From assembly GCF_002743255.1 (NCBI RefSeq), contig NZ_PDYY01000003.1, positions 62,001 through 126,000 on the forward strand: a DNA stretch of 64,000 nt, given 5' to 3'. Position 1 is the first letter of the stretch; each line of letters opens with the position of its first letter. Below the pieces are notes generated by a model, which was not told the origin of the DNA, did not search any database, and saw only the letters and a program-made list of their open reading frames with translations. Origin of the DNA: Sporosarcina sp. P2 (GTDB taxonomy: Bacteria; Bacillota; Bacilli; Bacillales_A; Planococcaceae). Made by a program: the position numbers and the translations under genes. Positions 17,262-26,048 of the stretch are shown one piece after another.

Positions 17262-18554
17262 ATGTCAAAACGGCAAGATTATTCATTCTATACAAAATCA
17301 AAAGAAGCGCAGAAGCAATTGTATAAGCGCTCTTTACTTGTCGTGATCATTTCCCAAATATTTAGTGGTGCCGGACTTGCAGCTGGAATTACAGTAGGGG
17401 CGCTATTAATTCAAGATATGACAGGGAACGAAAGCTTAGCCGGTATGCCCATTGCGCTATCTACTTTTGGTTCAGCATTCTCAGCCTATCTTGTCGGTAG
17501 GTTGTCCCAACGTTATGGTCGTCGCCTCGGCCTTGGCGCAGGCTTTATTACCGGTGGTGTAGGTGCGTTCGGTGTGATTTTAGCCGTGATGACCGGAAGT
17601 CTTGCTGTGTTATTCCTTTTTCTGTTTATCTATGGAGCAGGTACATCCTCCAATCTACAAGCCCGCTATGCCGGAACAGATCTAGCGAATGAAAAGCAAC
17701 GGGCTACTGCGGTTAGTGTCGCTCTTGTTTCAACCACAATTGGTGCGGTAGCCGGACCCAATCTCGTCTTGCCAATGGGATATGTAGCAGATTTCATCGG
17801 TATACCTTCGTTAACGGGTGTATTTCTACTAGCAGGGGTCGCCTACGTATTATCCGGGCTGACATTCTTACTGTTTTTACGACCGGATCCTTTACTCGTT
17901 GCACGTGAGATTGAATTGGCGGAACAAAAAGAACGTGGAGAGTCTGATGAAGGACGTGTTGCTCGTCAACATACGGTCAAGAGGATGGGAATTTGGGTGG
18001 GTAGCATTGTTCTTGTACTATCGCATGGCGTCATGGTTGCTATTATGACAATGACCCCTGTCCATATGCAGCATCACGGCGCTTCCATATCAGGAATTGG
18101 TTTAGTCATCGGTTTACATATCGCAGGTATGTATGTACCATCCATTTTTACTGGTGTATTAGTAGACCGTATTGGACGACCGATTATGGTAATTGCGTCC
18201 GGGATGACACTTGCGCTAGCAGGTATTCTTGCAGCCTATGTAGCGGGCGAATCGATATTCTGGATGTCCGTATCGCTCATATTGCTGGGGGTTGGCTGGA
18301 ACTTTGGATTGATCAGCGGAACAGCTATTGTTATCGATTCAACTGACGTGTTAAGTCGTGCGAAGATCCAAGGAAGCATTGACGTGTTTGTCGCACTGGC
18401 GGGGACAGTAGGTGGACTTGCATCAGGAATTGTCATGGCATTTTTCGGTTTTTCCATGTTAAGTTTTCTTGGAACGTATATTTCATTACTACTTATTCCG
18501 CTCATTATTTGGATGCGTTATAAAGAAAAGAAAGTTCCAGCACAAACTGCCTGA
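17262..18554 (+). CDS. Major facilitator superfamily transporter
   Basis: About 430 residues with 12 predicted membrane helices and a central charged cytoplasmic loop (about residues 215-245, ELAEQKERGESDEGRV). The MFS loop motif between helices 2 and 3 reads GRLSQRYGRRLGL near residue 77 and its echo after helix 8 reads VDRIGRPIM. The ATG at 17262 lies seven bases after a GGTGGGG ribosome site; a GTG at 17250 falls inside that site. It is monocistronic between two terminators. Substrate unknown; the sequence gives no drug or sugar hallmark. Confidence 0.85.
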   Translation: MSKRQDYSFYTKSKEAQKQLYKRSLLVVIISQIFSGAGLAAGITVGALLIQDMTGNESLAGMPIALSTFGSAFSAYLVGRLSQRYGRRLGLGAGFITGGVGAFGVILAVMTGSLAVLFLFLFIYGAGTSSNLQARYAGTDLANEKQRATAVSVALVSTTIGAVAGPNLVLPMGYVADFIGIPSLTGVFLLAGVAYVLSGLTFLLFLRPDPLLVAREIELAEQKERGESDEGRVARQHTVKRMGIWVGSIVLVLSHGVMVAIMTMTPVHMQHHGASISGIGLVIGLHIAGMYVPSIFTGVLVDRIGRPIMVIASGMTLALAGILAAYVAGESIFWMSVSLILLGVGWNFGLISGTAIVIDSTDVLSRAKIQGSIDVFVALAGTVGGLASGIVMAFFGFSMLSFLGTYISLLLIPLIIWMRYKEKKVPAQTA

Positions 18555-18555
18555 C

Positions 18556-18593
18556 AAAAACGGATTATTTCCTTGGAAATAATCCGTTTTTCT
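18556..18593 (+). terminator. Intrinsic terminator
   Basis: CGGATTATTTCC pairs perfectly with GGAAATAATCCG across a short loop, followed by TTTTTC. Confidence 0.92.
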
Positions 18594-18680
18594 TTCGTAA
18601 ACGACATGCTTGGCTGTGTAGCATCTTTCCTCTCCTTCACATAGATTAACAGCGTAGAAGGAAATGGGAGGGGTCATATA

Positions 18681-18923
18681 TTGAATCAGCAAAGTGAGTA
18701 CTGGATGAATCACTGGCAACATCCGCAATATCGCAGGATTTCAATGGAGCAGGCAAATGAAATCGCACGACAAAGAGTACCGGGTGAAGTGGTGAAATCA
18801 GAACTGGAACTTGATGACGGCATGTTGAGATATGAAGTGGATATTCGCACAGTAGAAGGACAGAAGTATGAAATCAAAATTGATGCCGTGACCGGTGAGG
18901 TGCTAAGGGTGAAATTAGATTGA
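18681..18923 (+). CDS. Small PepSY-domain protein
   Basis: An 80-residue soluble protein. Residues 22-78 form a single PepSY-like repeat: ISMEQANEIARQRVPG, a central strand pair, then YEIKIDAVTGEVLRVKLD. PepSY domains usually inhibit or chaperone peptidases, but this one has no signal peptide or membrane helix. It begins with TTG behind GGGAGGGG. No operon partner is evident. Confidence 0.72.
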   Translation: MNQQSEYWMNHWQHPQYRRISMEQANEIARQRVPGEVVKSELELDDGMLRYEVDIRTVEGQKYEIKIDAVTGEVLRVKLD

Positions 18924-19016
18924 TTTAAAACAACGAATGGAGTTCGTTTACTTTTCCAATTCTATTATTCTGTGTATGATTAACATAAGAACTGTCACAG
19001 AAAGTAGGGAATTAGT

Positions 19017-19496
19017 ATGTATACACCCATTGATTATTCCAACGACTTACAAGAGAAGTACGCACAACTAATCACACAGTTGGATGCACTCATGTCGGGA
19101 GAGCCGAACGTCTACGCAAACTTAAGCAACGCATCCGCGTTACTCAATCAATTCTTCGACCGCATCAATTGGGTAGGTTTTTACTTGATGGACGGCGATG
19201 AGCTCGTGCTCGGACCATTCCAGGGATTACCGGCATGTATCCGTATTCCGCTCGGCAGAGGTGTTTGCGGAACAGTTGCGAAGACGAAAGAAGGCTTAGT
19301 TGTACCAGACGTTAATGCGTTCCCAGGCCATATCGCATGCGACGTAGCATCCCGTTCCGAAGTTGTTGTACCGCTGATTAAAGATGGAGAAGTATTTGGT
19401 GTACTCGACATCGATAGCCCTGAATTAGATCGCTTTACAGAAGACGATTTGGCGGGATTGACGCAAGTAGTAAAAACGCTTATGAAACATATCTAG
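19017..19496 (+). CDS. msrC: Free methionine-(R)-sulfoxide reductase (GAF domain)
   Basis: A 159-residue single GAF-domain protein. FDRINWVGFYLMD near residue 42, ACIRIPLGRGVCGTVA near 83 and HIACDVASRSEVVVPL near 116 contain the three conserved cysteines of free-Met-R-sulfoxide reductase (YtsP/MsrC). It reduces free oxidised methionine in the cytoplasm using thioredoxin-type reductants. Length and cysteine pattern are standard. Monocistronic. Confidence 0.9.
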   Translation: MYTPIDYSNDLQEKYAQLITQLDALMSGEPNVYANLSNASALLNQFFDRINWVGFYLMDGDELVLGPFQGLPACIRIPLGRGVCGTVAKTKEGLVVPDVNAFPGHIACDVASRSEVVVPLIKDGEVFGVLDIDSPELDRFTEDDLAGLTQVVKTLMKHI

Positions 19497-19716
19497 TGGA
19501 AAAGTAAGGTAACGGGAAGGCATAGTTGCTCGACGTTCCAGGCGGACGCTCTTCTTGTGGACCCGCGGTGAGCCAACTAGCATTTCTTTCTCGATTTGGA
19601 GATCTTCATGATACATTGAGAAATAGTAATGTACATTAGGCAGTGGAACCTGGACTTACTAAGTAAGAAATCAGTACTTGTCATTTACAGATTCCAAACG
19701 CTTTCCCTATTAAAAA
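19497..19716. other. Intergenic stretch, possible decayed repeat
   Basis: About 220 bases with no supported gene. The part near 19531-19575 (CCAGGCGGACGCTC and GACCCGCGGTGAGC) is more GC-rich than its surroundings and recalls short dispersed intergenic repeats of Bacillales, but no intact copy or inverted structure was found. Confidence 0.35.
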
Positions 19717-19755
19717 TAAAAAGCACGCCGGAGAAAATCCCCGGCGTGCTTTTTA
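19717..19755. terminator. Bidirectional terminator
   Basis: AAAAAGCACGCCGG pairs with CCGGCGTGCTTTTT across a nine-base loop. The right arm reaches the stop of the minus-strand transporter. Confidence 0.9.
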
Positions 19756-21075
19756 CATGCCTAAAATCCAAGTAAAGAAAATGACGATGATTGCAATAGG
19801 TGCGAAATAGCGTACAATTACTTTCCACAAAGAGTGAAGAGCTGGGTGCATCCTTAACTCCTCTGCTGTATCTTCTTTCGTCAGTACAAAGCCGGCAAAT
19901 AAAGACACAGCCAATGCTCCGAGTGGCATCGCAATTCTACTCGTCAGTATATCCGCAAAATCGAAAATAGAGTTGCCGAAAATACTAATGCCGGATAATA
20001 AACCGAATGATAATGCACTAGGAATTCCGACCAAAAAGATTAATCCGCCAAACACCCACGAAGCGCGCTTTCTTCTATCATGCTTTTTACGGATGCCTGT
20101 AGAAACAACGATTTCGAGCATCGCTATAGCAGAAGTCAAAGTAGCAAATAGCATCAAGAAAAAGAAAATAATTAAAAATACGCTGCCAAATGGAATTTCA
20201 TTGAAAATAGCTGGCAGGATAACGAAAATTAGTCCTGGTCCCGCTTCCGGTGAATGTCCTAACGCGAAAACTGCCGGGAAAATGACAAGTCCCGCTAGGA
20301 TCGAAATCCCTATGTTCAGCATAGAGACATTAAACGCGGACTGTCCGAGCTTCTCTTCTTTCGAAAGGTAGGATGCGTAAGTCATCATCGCGGTCACACC
20401 GACACTTAGTGAGAAGAATGCCTGTCCTAACGCAACTAGAAAAGTAGTTCCGTTAAAATAACTCCAATCCGGTACGAATAGGAAACGCACACCTTCCATC
20501 GCGCCGTCTAGTGTTAGCGAACGAATGGCTAATACAATGAATGACACGAATAATAAAGGCATGATCCAGCGGCTGGCCCGTTCAATCCCTCCGCGAATCC
20601 CACTTTGAACGATAAAGATCGTTAACGCCATAAATAACGCTTGTGCCAATAATACTTCCCATGGATTCGCAATCGTCGTATTGAATAGCTCTCCATAATC
20701 CAGCCCACCTAGTGTAAACGTAAAGGCACGCGCCAAATACGATAAAATCCATCCGCCGACGACACTATAAAAAGATAAGATGATGAAAGAAGAGGCAAGT
20801 CCCATCCATCCAACCCATCCCCACTTGCGTCCCAATGATAATTTTTTCAAAGAAGTCACTGCATCTGCCTGTCCTCTACGGCCAATGACAAATTCAGCCA
20901 ATAAAATTGGCAAACCAATCAATAATGTACAAATAATAAATAACAGCACAAACACGCTGCCACCGTTCGTTCCGGCCATATAAGGGAACTTCCAGATTGC
21001 ACCTAGGCCGATGGCACTGCCAGCAGCTGCTAAAACAAAGCCAATCTTGGATGTCCATTGTTCACGCTGTTTCAT
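19753..21075 (-). CDS. Sodium-dependent neurotransmitter-symporter-family transporter
   Basis: A 440-residue NSS/SNF transporter, a LeuT-fold sodium:amino-acid symporter. The N-terminus WTSKIGFVLAAAGSAIGLGAIWKFPY is the classical helix 1 with the sodium and substrate site; helices 6 (FFSLSVGVTAMMTYASY) and later ones are also typical. Twelve hydrophobic segments fit. Relatives in Bacillus are YocR and YhdH. Monocistronic, with an AGGATTC-type ribosome region before ATG 21075. The transported amino acid is unknown. Confidence 0.92.
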   Translation of the reverse strand: MKQREQWTSKIGFVLAAAGSAIGLGAIWKFPYMAGTNGGSVFVLLFIICTLLIGLPILLAEFVIGRRGQADAVTSLKKLSLGRKWGWVGWMGLASSFIILSFYSVVGGWILSYLARAFTFTLGGLDYGELFNTTIANPWEVLLAQALFMALTIFIVQSGIRGGIERASRWIMPLLFVSFIVLAIRSLTLDGAMEGVRFLFVPDWSYFNGTTFLVALGQAFFSLSVGVTAMMTYASYLSKEEKLGQSAFNVSMLNIGISILAGLVIFPAVFALGHSPEAGPGLIFVILPAIFNEIPFGSVFLIIFFFLMLFATLTSAIAMLEIVVSTGIRKKHDRRKRASWVFGGLIFLVGIPSALSFGLLSGISIFGNSIFDFADILTSRIAMPLGALAVSLFAGFVLTKEDTAEELRMHPALHSLWKVIVRYFAPIAIIVIFFTWILGM

Positions 21076-21198
21076 AAGAATCCTCGTTTCTTTTTCTAAA
21101 TCACAAAGTCAATAAATCGTATCATAATTTTGAGAAAGAATCGATAGTTGTATGGTTAACAGAAAGTTTTGAAAACGGCTTGATTACTTAATGATATA

Positions 21199-21214
21199 GG
21201 TGTAATATTACACC
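21199..21214. promoter_or_regulatory. Perfect 16-base palindrome, candidate operator
   Basis: GGTGTAATATTACACC is a perfect inverted repeat 34 bases before the HTH gene's start. Its place suggests autoregulation by that regulator. Confidence 0.6.
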
Positions 21215-21247
21215 AATGGATATGAAATGTAACTATGAGGTGATCTA

Positions 21248-21700
21248 GTGAATCAACAACAATTAATAGAACTGATTTCATTAAAGTTACGGGTAATTCG
21301 ATTAGAGAAAGGGTATTCCCAACAAAAAATGGCGGATGTACTAGGACTCTCAAAAAAGACGTTGATTCAAATTGAAAAAGCCAGAGCAATGGCCAGTTGG
21401 ACAGCCGTTATAGCTGTCTGTGCTTTATTTCGCGATAGTGACGTATTGCAAGCTACCGTCGGTGGTGATCCGTTAGAAGTACTGGAAACTATTGCGCATG
21501 ACGGTATTGACCGCCGAAAGGATCAATCGATGGGTGGTAAAGTGTGGTGGCGCGAATTGGAGGCAAAAGGAATTTTTCGTTTACAGCAAAATGTAATTAG
21601 TCAGCATTTCCGTATTTTAGATGAGGAGCATTATCGTTGGTACAGTTCATTTGATGAAGACGAGGCACGTCACCGGTTGGAGGAATTGAGCGGAAAATGA
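21248..21700 (+). CDS. HTH (XRE-type) transcriptional regulator
   Basis: A 150-residue protein. An N-terminal XRE-like helix-turn-helix covers residues 8-62 (LRVIRLEKGYSQQKMADVLGLSKKTLIQIEKAR), followed by a domain of about 85 residues ending in EEHYRWYSSFDEDEARHRLEEL, with no recognised effector site. It begins at GTG behind GAGGTGAT and lies 16 bases before a PstS-like gene, so the two are likely co-transcribed. The perfect palindrome just upstream is a plausible binding site. Confidence 0.82.
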   Translation: MNQQQLIELISLKLRVIRLEKGYSQQKMADVLGLSKKTLIQIEKARAMASWTAVIAVCALFRDSDVLQATVGGDPLEVLETIAHDGIDRRKDQSMGGKVWWRELEAKGIFRLQQNVISQHFRILDEEHYRWYSSFDEDEARHRLEELSGK

Positions 21701-21716
21701 AAAGGGAGGAACGCGT

Positions 21717-22874
21717 ATGGTTGCACCCATAGCATTTGCGGTACTTTTATTAATAGCGTTACTATTTTTCACGGGAATTGGATTATTGTATTTATTGCTA
21801 ATGGGATGGATCCACTATATACCATTAGCGCTAAGTGCAATGATCATTTTATATGTGTGGATCGTCATGATGATCTTTCATTTCTTTAACACGCAGCAAC
21901 GAAAGCGATTGTTCGGCATTATTGCAGGGGTAGTTCTACTAGGGGCGGCAGTTTGGCCGATAATGCATATATACAAGGAAAGTATTGCAACAGTGGATGC
22001 CGAAGTGGAAGTGCGTGATTATGAACCGTTTACGATTGGACAGGAATCAAAGCTTGCCGTGCTTGACGAGGCGGCTACACTCGAACTGAAGGATGATTTA
22101 CCGAGAATTGACGGCGCTACCGCGCTATATCCACTGTATGCAGCTTTTGTTCAAGCAGTCTATCCAAGTAAAGAATACAATCCGTATGATAGTGAAGTAA
22201 TGGTCAATACAACACCTATCGCTTATGAAAATCTGTTTTCTGGCGAGGTAGATATAATTTTTGCAGCAGGACCTTCAGACGCCCAAATGAAAGTAGCGGA
22301 GCAACTAGGTCTTGAGTTGAAATTAACACCGATTGGTCGAGAAGCATTTGTCTTTTTTGTTAATCAAAAAAACCCTATTGATAATCTAGAATTAAAACAA
22401 ATTCAAGATATCTATGCGGGGAAAATCACCAATTGGAAAGAGGTAGGAGGTAAAAACGAGTCGATTCGCGCATTCCAACGACCAGCGGACAGTGGTAGTC
22501 AGACAGGTTTGAAACGACTGATGGGGAATATTCCGATCATGGATGCTCCAAAAGAGAATGTGCCCGAAGGAATGGGTGGTATAATTTCAGAAGTCTCAAA
22601 GTATCGAAATTATAAAAATGCCATTGGCTATACATTCCGCTATTACTCAACGGAAATGGTAGGAAATGATGAGATTAAACTGCTCGCAATCGACGGCGTC
22701 AAGCCGACGAAAGAAACAATTCGTACTGATGACTATCCAATTGCATCTGAGTTTTATGTCATCACAGCAGGGACAGAAAATCCGAATACTGAGAAATTCA
22801 TTGAATGGATGGTTTCACCGCAAGGACAGGAATTGGTGGAGAAAGTAGGGTACGTAACAGTGAAGAAGCCGTGA
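21717..22874 (+). CDS. PstS-like substrate-binding domain anchored by three membrane helices
   Basis: A 385-residue protein. The first ~90 residues hold three membrane helices (about 4-30, 33-56, 65-84), unlike ordinary PstS, which has a lipoprotein signal. From about residue 130 it is a type-2 periplasmic phosphate-binding domain: PRIDGATALYPLYAAF, NTTPIAYENLFSGEVDIIFAAGPS, then FQRPADSGSQTGLKRLMG and the C-terminal SPQGQELVEKVGYV. No Pst permease or ATPase follows. It may sense phosphate or another anion rather than transport it. It sits in a cluster with an HTH regulator and two small membrane proteins. Confidence 0.82.
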   Translation: MVAPIAFAVLLLIALLFFTGIGLLYLLLMGWIHYIPLALSAMIILYVWIVMMIFHFFNTQQRKRLFGIIAGVVLLGAAVWPIMHIYKESIATVDAEVEVRDYEPFTIGQESKLAVLDEAATLELKDDLPRIDGATALYPLYAAFVQAVYPSKEYNPYDSEVMVNTTPIAYENLFSGEVDIIFAAGPSDAQMKVAEQLGLELKLTPIGREAFVFFVNQKNPIDNLELKQIQDIYAGKITNWKEVGGKNESIRAFQRPADSGSQTGLKRLMGNIPIMDAPKENVPEGMGGIISEVSKYRNYKNAIGYTFRYYSTEMVGNDEIKLLAIDGVKPTKETIRTDDYPIASEFYVITAGTENPNTEKFIEWMVSPQGQELVEKVGYVTVKKP

Positions 22875-22914
22875 ATAAACGGTAATCTAGTAGAATGAAA
22901 AGAGGATACACGTT

Positions 22915-23238
22915 ATGCAAGGAGAAAAGAAACAACTAGTATGTATACTTCTCGCTTTTGTATGCGCAGCGGGTGTATTTTTCCTAAGTGATTTATTTCA
23001 AAGTATGGCGTACTGGGGTAACGGATTGATCTGGTATTGGATAGGGGTTGTACTCACTTTCGTAACCGGAATAGTAGGAACCGCATTAATTCTTCTATCG
23101 TTAAAAGTTGAAGGGCCTACAGAAAAAAGTTGGCTTACCGTTTTACTTATTTCATTAAGGGCGGTCGCAGTTTTAGCTATTGGACTGGGCTTTTTGTGGA
23201 CTACTTTTGTAGTCGTTGCTGGTATGTCAGGTATGTGA
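22915..23238 (+). CDS. Small membrane protein, function unknown
   Basis: A 107-residue protein with three hydrophobic segments (about 8-28, 36-62, 76-104). No motif is recognised. It follows the PstS-like gene by 40 bases and has AAAAGAGGA upstream, so it is probably in the same transcript. Confidence 0.6.
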   Translation: MQGEKKQLVCILLAFVCAAGVFFLSDLFQSMAYWGNGLIWYWIGVVLTFVTGIVGTALILLSLKVEGPTEKSWLTVLLISLRAVAVLAIGLGFLWTTFVVVAGMSGM

Positions 23239-23304
23239 AGGTTTACTAATCATGTTGAATAAACAGTACATGTTTTATCCTTAGCGAATTGGAGTGATGA
23301 AGCA

Positions 23305-23670
23305 ATGGTAAGACGATATTTGAACAGGGCATGGCTTGTCATGATTCTAATTCCAGCACCATTCTTATTTCACTTCTATGAATTCGCCCAGTATATGAAG
23401 CGAGAAGATGCAAAGTATTTATTGGTCGTGTCTGTTTTATATATTGTGATAACAGGTATTTTATCTTGCGCTATAAAAATTCGTTATATTTTACTTATGA
23501 ATATACTTACCGGCATAGTGTCTCTAGTATTGGCTATGAATTTCATCTCAGATGATGGTGGATGGTTCAAGCCATTTGGTCGAGATATTGTCATTTTGCT
23601 AACAGCTATACCGTTTTTCATTGGACAATTAGTAATTCGAATGGTTGCTAAACTTGTTATAGACCGATAG
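23305..23670 (+). CDS. Small membrane protein, function unknown
   Basis: A 121-residue protein with four hydrophobic segments (about 8-25, 37-58, 62-79, 90-117). No motif is recognised. It begins at ATG behind TTGGAGTG and ends just before a strong terminator, making it the last gene of the HTH/PstS-like cluster. Confidence 0.6.
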   Translation: MVRRYLNRAWLVMILIPAPFLFHFYEFAQYMKREDAKYLLVVSVLYIVITGILSCAIKIRYILLMNILTGIVSLVLAMNFISDDGGWFKPFGRDIVILLTAIPFFIGQLVIRMVAKLVIDR

Positions 23671-23711
23671 AAAAAATGGCATGCCACTAGGTTAGAGGCA
23701 TGCCATTTTTC
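23671..23711. terminator. Bidirectional terminator
   Basis: AAAAAATGGCATGCC pairs with GGCATGCCATTTTT across an 11-base loop, between converging genes. Confidence 0.93.
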
Positions 23712-25067
23712 TTATTTCTTAAGTGTATGTTTCTTACCTGCTTGATCCGTCACGATTAACTGTGTAGCGGTAACATCCATATCCCTCGCAAGAATAGTAG
23801 AAACTTTGCTGATCTTTTTATCTAACAGATTATATTTATACACACCTGTTTTGTTGAAGTAATACATCGTAGAAAGGTCGAACGCTACGGATTTATTGTT
23901 TTGACTTACTTGATTGGTTTTCGAAGTAGCTTCTACTTCATCAAAAATGACACGGGCATCAAAGTTTAATAATGTTTTTTTGTTTTTGCCATCAATCGCT
24001 ACTGAATACAGCGTCAATGGATCATCTATTGGAGTAGTAGGATCGAATGTGGAATCGAAAACTCGTTCCTTGTTTTTTTCAAGTGTATAGTAGATTCGAT
24101 CGTTCCAAATGAACATATTACGGAACTTTTGATCGATTGGAATACTACCAATCATGTAACTCCAGTCATTTACATTCAATTTCACCAGATTATATCCTAC
24201 AGGCATTTTATTTCCTGCATTGATCAAGTTCCAATACGGAATGAAGAGATCATCATTGTATAGGACCATTTGATAACCGGACATGAGCAGTATTCGGTTG
24301 ATTCCGTTATCCGGCATAGTCGCGCTATCTAAAAGTGTTGAACGTGTTCCAGCCTTTTTATTCTCTTTAAATAGCTTAGTGGAGTTTTTGTCTGTTGCGA
24401 TCGTATAAGTAAAACCATTTTGTTCAATTGTCTTTCCTTTAACGCCTACATAGGAATGGTAATCTTTTAACTTCATAGAGTCGTCCAGTGCACGTACTAA
24501 AAATGCAGCGAACTGAGAACGTGTAACGGAATCTGCCGGCATATATTTACCTTCAGAACCACCCGTAATGCCCTTTTTCGCAATCCCATTAATATCGGGG
24601 AATGACCAATGTGTCGGGGATACATCTACAAACGTTGCCTGATGGTCGACAGGTATGTTAAATGAACGACGAATGATCGCAGCCATATGTGCGCGTGATG
24701 TATCCTCACCAGGACGCATGAAACCATTGTCTCCACGCATGATACCTTTTTCGTTTACTGTTGCGAGTATTTGATAATAGGAAGACTTTTTCGAGACGTC
24801 CTTGAACTGTATTGTGGGATCCTTTACCAACGGAATTTTCAATGCTTTAATGAGCATAGAAGATGCCTGCGCCCGTGTAATGGGATCGTTTGGCTTAAAG
24901 GTACCGTCTGGAAAACCGCCGATAATATTACGGTCAGCTAAATACATAATTTCTTTCTTCGCCCAATGCTTGTCTACGTCAGAAAATTGTGTGGCTGCCT
25001 GTGCTTGAAATGGCGTTGCTGAAAAAATCAATAAAACTGCTAACAACCCGACTAGTTTATTCTTCAT
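23712..25067 (-). CDS. S-layer-homology surface protein
   Basis: A 451-residue exported protein. A signal peptide ends at about residue 24 (FQAQAA). Three SLH repeats follow (about 27-70, 87-130, 145-190), each with the pattern FxDVxxxHW...GGFPDGTFKPNDPITRAQ or a variant; these bind pyruvylated secondary cell-wall polymer. The remaining ~250 residues contain repeated strand-rich segments (YSVAIDGKNKKTLL, RIYYTLEKNKERV) resembling beta-propeller-like DUF5050 domains. Probably a wall-anchored surface protein of unknown ligand. Monocistronic. Confidence 0.88.
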   Translation of the reverse strand: MKNKLVGLLAVLLIFSATPFQAQAATQFSDVDKHWAKKEIMYLADRNIIGGFPDGTFKPNDPITRAQASSMLIKALKIPLVKDPTIQFKDVSKKSSYYQILATVNEKGIMRGDNGFMRPGEDTSRAHMAAIIRRSFNIPVDHQATFVDVSPTHWSFPDINGIAKKGITGGSEGKYMPADSVTRSQFAAFLVRALDDSMKLKDYHSYVGVKGKTIEQNGFTYTIATDKNSTKLFKENKKAGTRSTLLDSATMPDNGINRILLMSGYQMVLYNDDLFIPYWNLINAGNKMPVGYNLVKLNVNDWSYMIGSIPIDQKFRNMFIWNDRIYYTLEKNKERVFDSTFDPTTPIDDPLTLYSVAIDGKNKKTLLNFDARVIFDEVEATSKTNQVSQNNKSVAFDLSTMYYFNKTGVYKYNLLDKKISKVSTILARDMDVTATQLIVTDQAGKKHTLKK

Positions 25068-25140
25068 ATAGGTAGACCTCCTTTAGGTATTCTATTCAGT
25101 ATACGGGATTTTTAATGGAAAAATAAGGACCTGTAAACGT

Positions 25141-25176
25141 AAAAAACCGACAAATGGGAGAACTCTCATTGTCGGT
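25141..25176 (-). terminator. Intrinsic terminator of the OsmC-like gene
   Basis: On the minus strand ACCGACAATGAGAG pairs with CTCCCATTTGTCGGT (two small mismatches), followed by TTTTTT. Confidence 0.8.
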
Positions 25177-25185
25177 CATTGAAAC

Positions 25186-25575
25186 TTATTTTGTACTCAT
25201 CTCATAGGTTTTCACAACATGGATACAACCCATGACGGATTGTAACATGGAACAATTCTTCTCTGTTAGTTCCATGACTCGAGGCATTTTTTCTACTGTA
25301 ATGTCTGAGCCAATGACTGTGAAGTGGAGGTGGATTTCCATCAGACGACTTGCATCATCCTGTGAACGTATCACTTCTTTCACTTCCACTGTGATATCAT
25401 CTGCAGGCATACGCATTTTATCTAGAATCTTCCGCATGACGCCACCACCGCAAGCAGCAATTGACGCGACCATCAATTGAAAGGGGCGAAACCCTTTTTC
25501 TTCATTAGATGAAATGTGTAAGGTACCAAACTCAACTTCAGTGTCAAAACCGTGTTCTGTCATGTGCAACTTCAT
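25186..25575 (-). CDS. OsmC/Ohr-family protein
   Basis: About 129 residues. The two conserved cysteines of OsmC proteins are visible, one in SIAACGGGVMRK near residue 40 and one in EKNCSMLQSVMG near 106; together they form the thiol peroxidase site in characterised members. The length suits the shorter YhfA-like branch rather than Ohr. The ATG at 25575 follows AAAGGGG by a normal distance; a TTG at 25584 abuts that site. It may detoxify peroxides or act on sulfur compounds; the substrate is unknown. Confidence 0.83.
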   Translation of the reverse strand: MKLHMTEHGFDTEVEFGTLHISSNEEKGFRPFQLMVASIAACGGGVMRKILDKMRMPADDITVEVKEVIRSQDDASRLMEIHLHFTVIGSDITVEKMPRVMELTEKNCSMLQSVMGCIHVVKTYEMSTK

Positions 25576-25707
25576 AGTGAACAACCCCTTTTTCTGTTAG
25601 TATACGTGGTTTTGGAAAAAAGACCAAATAACGTTAACTGAATGGTTCATGTTTAATTTTATCTATGCGTGGAACACTGACAGCTAGACGGAAAGGAGTG
25701 TTTAGAC

Positions 25708-25842
25708 TTGAGTGAAAACAAACAGCCACATAAAACATTGACTGATAAGAATAATGGCCTTTCATCCACACAGGAAGTATTGTACGACAAAGAGTTTAAA
25801 CGAGCAGATCAGGCTACCAAGCAAGACAATAAGAAGAAGTAA
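25708..25842 (+). CDS. 44-residue hydrophilic protein, YfhE-like
   Basis: Starts at TTG behind GGAAAGGAGTG. The protein is short, charged and has no membrane helix; its core LSSTQEVLYDKEFKRADQA resembles the small YfhE family of Bacillales, whose role is unknown. The last codons (KKK and the TAA stop) are formed by the beginning of a 7-bp tandem repeat, so the C-terminus lies inside the repeat. A terminator follows at 25932. Family call is from memory of the pattern and moderate. Confidence 0.6.
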   Translation: MSENKQPHKTLTDKNNGLSSTQEVLYDKEFKRADQATKQDNKKK

Positions 25843-25903
25843 GAAGTAAGAAGTAAGAAGTAAGAAGTAAGAAGTAAGAAGTAAGAAGTAAGAAGTAAGA
25901 AGT
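25834..25903. repeat. Ten perfect copies of the 7-mer AAGAAGT
   Basis: Seventy bases of uninterrupted AAGAAGT units, followed by a diverged GAAAAGT copy. The first unit supplies the last sense codons and stop of the small YfhE-like gene. Seven-base units slip readily, so copy number should vary between strains; the stop in the first unit protects the protein from frame change. Confidence 0.97.
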
Positions 25904-25931
25904 GAAAAGTAAAAATAGTGAATGAAGTCCG

Positions 25932-25965
25932 CCCCAGTAGTCGTTATCCAACTACTGGGGTTTTT
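25932..25965 (+). terminator. Intrinsic terminator
   Basis: CCCCAGTAG pairs with CTACTGGGG, followed by TTTTT. It ends the small YfhE-like gene after the repeat. Confidence 0.9.
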
Positions 25966-26048
25966 CTCATGAAATCCTCCTAACGAATTCTTCGTTTTCA
26001 CTGTATAATAAAAGTAAATACTAAGACAAAGAGAACGAGGATATAGAA

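Noticed and set aside
19497..19716. Possible insertion-sequence remnant
   Set aside because: No terminal inverted repeats, target duplication or transposase-like frame could be seen.
25762..26001. Minus-strand frame rich in LTSYFLL repeats
   Set aside because: It is only the translation of the AAGAAGT tandem repeat and overlaps a better-supported plus-strand gene and terminator.
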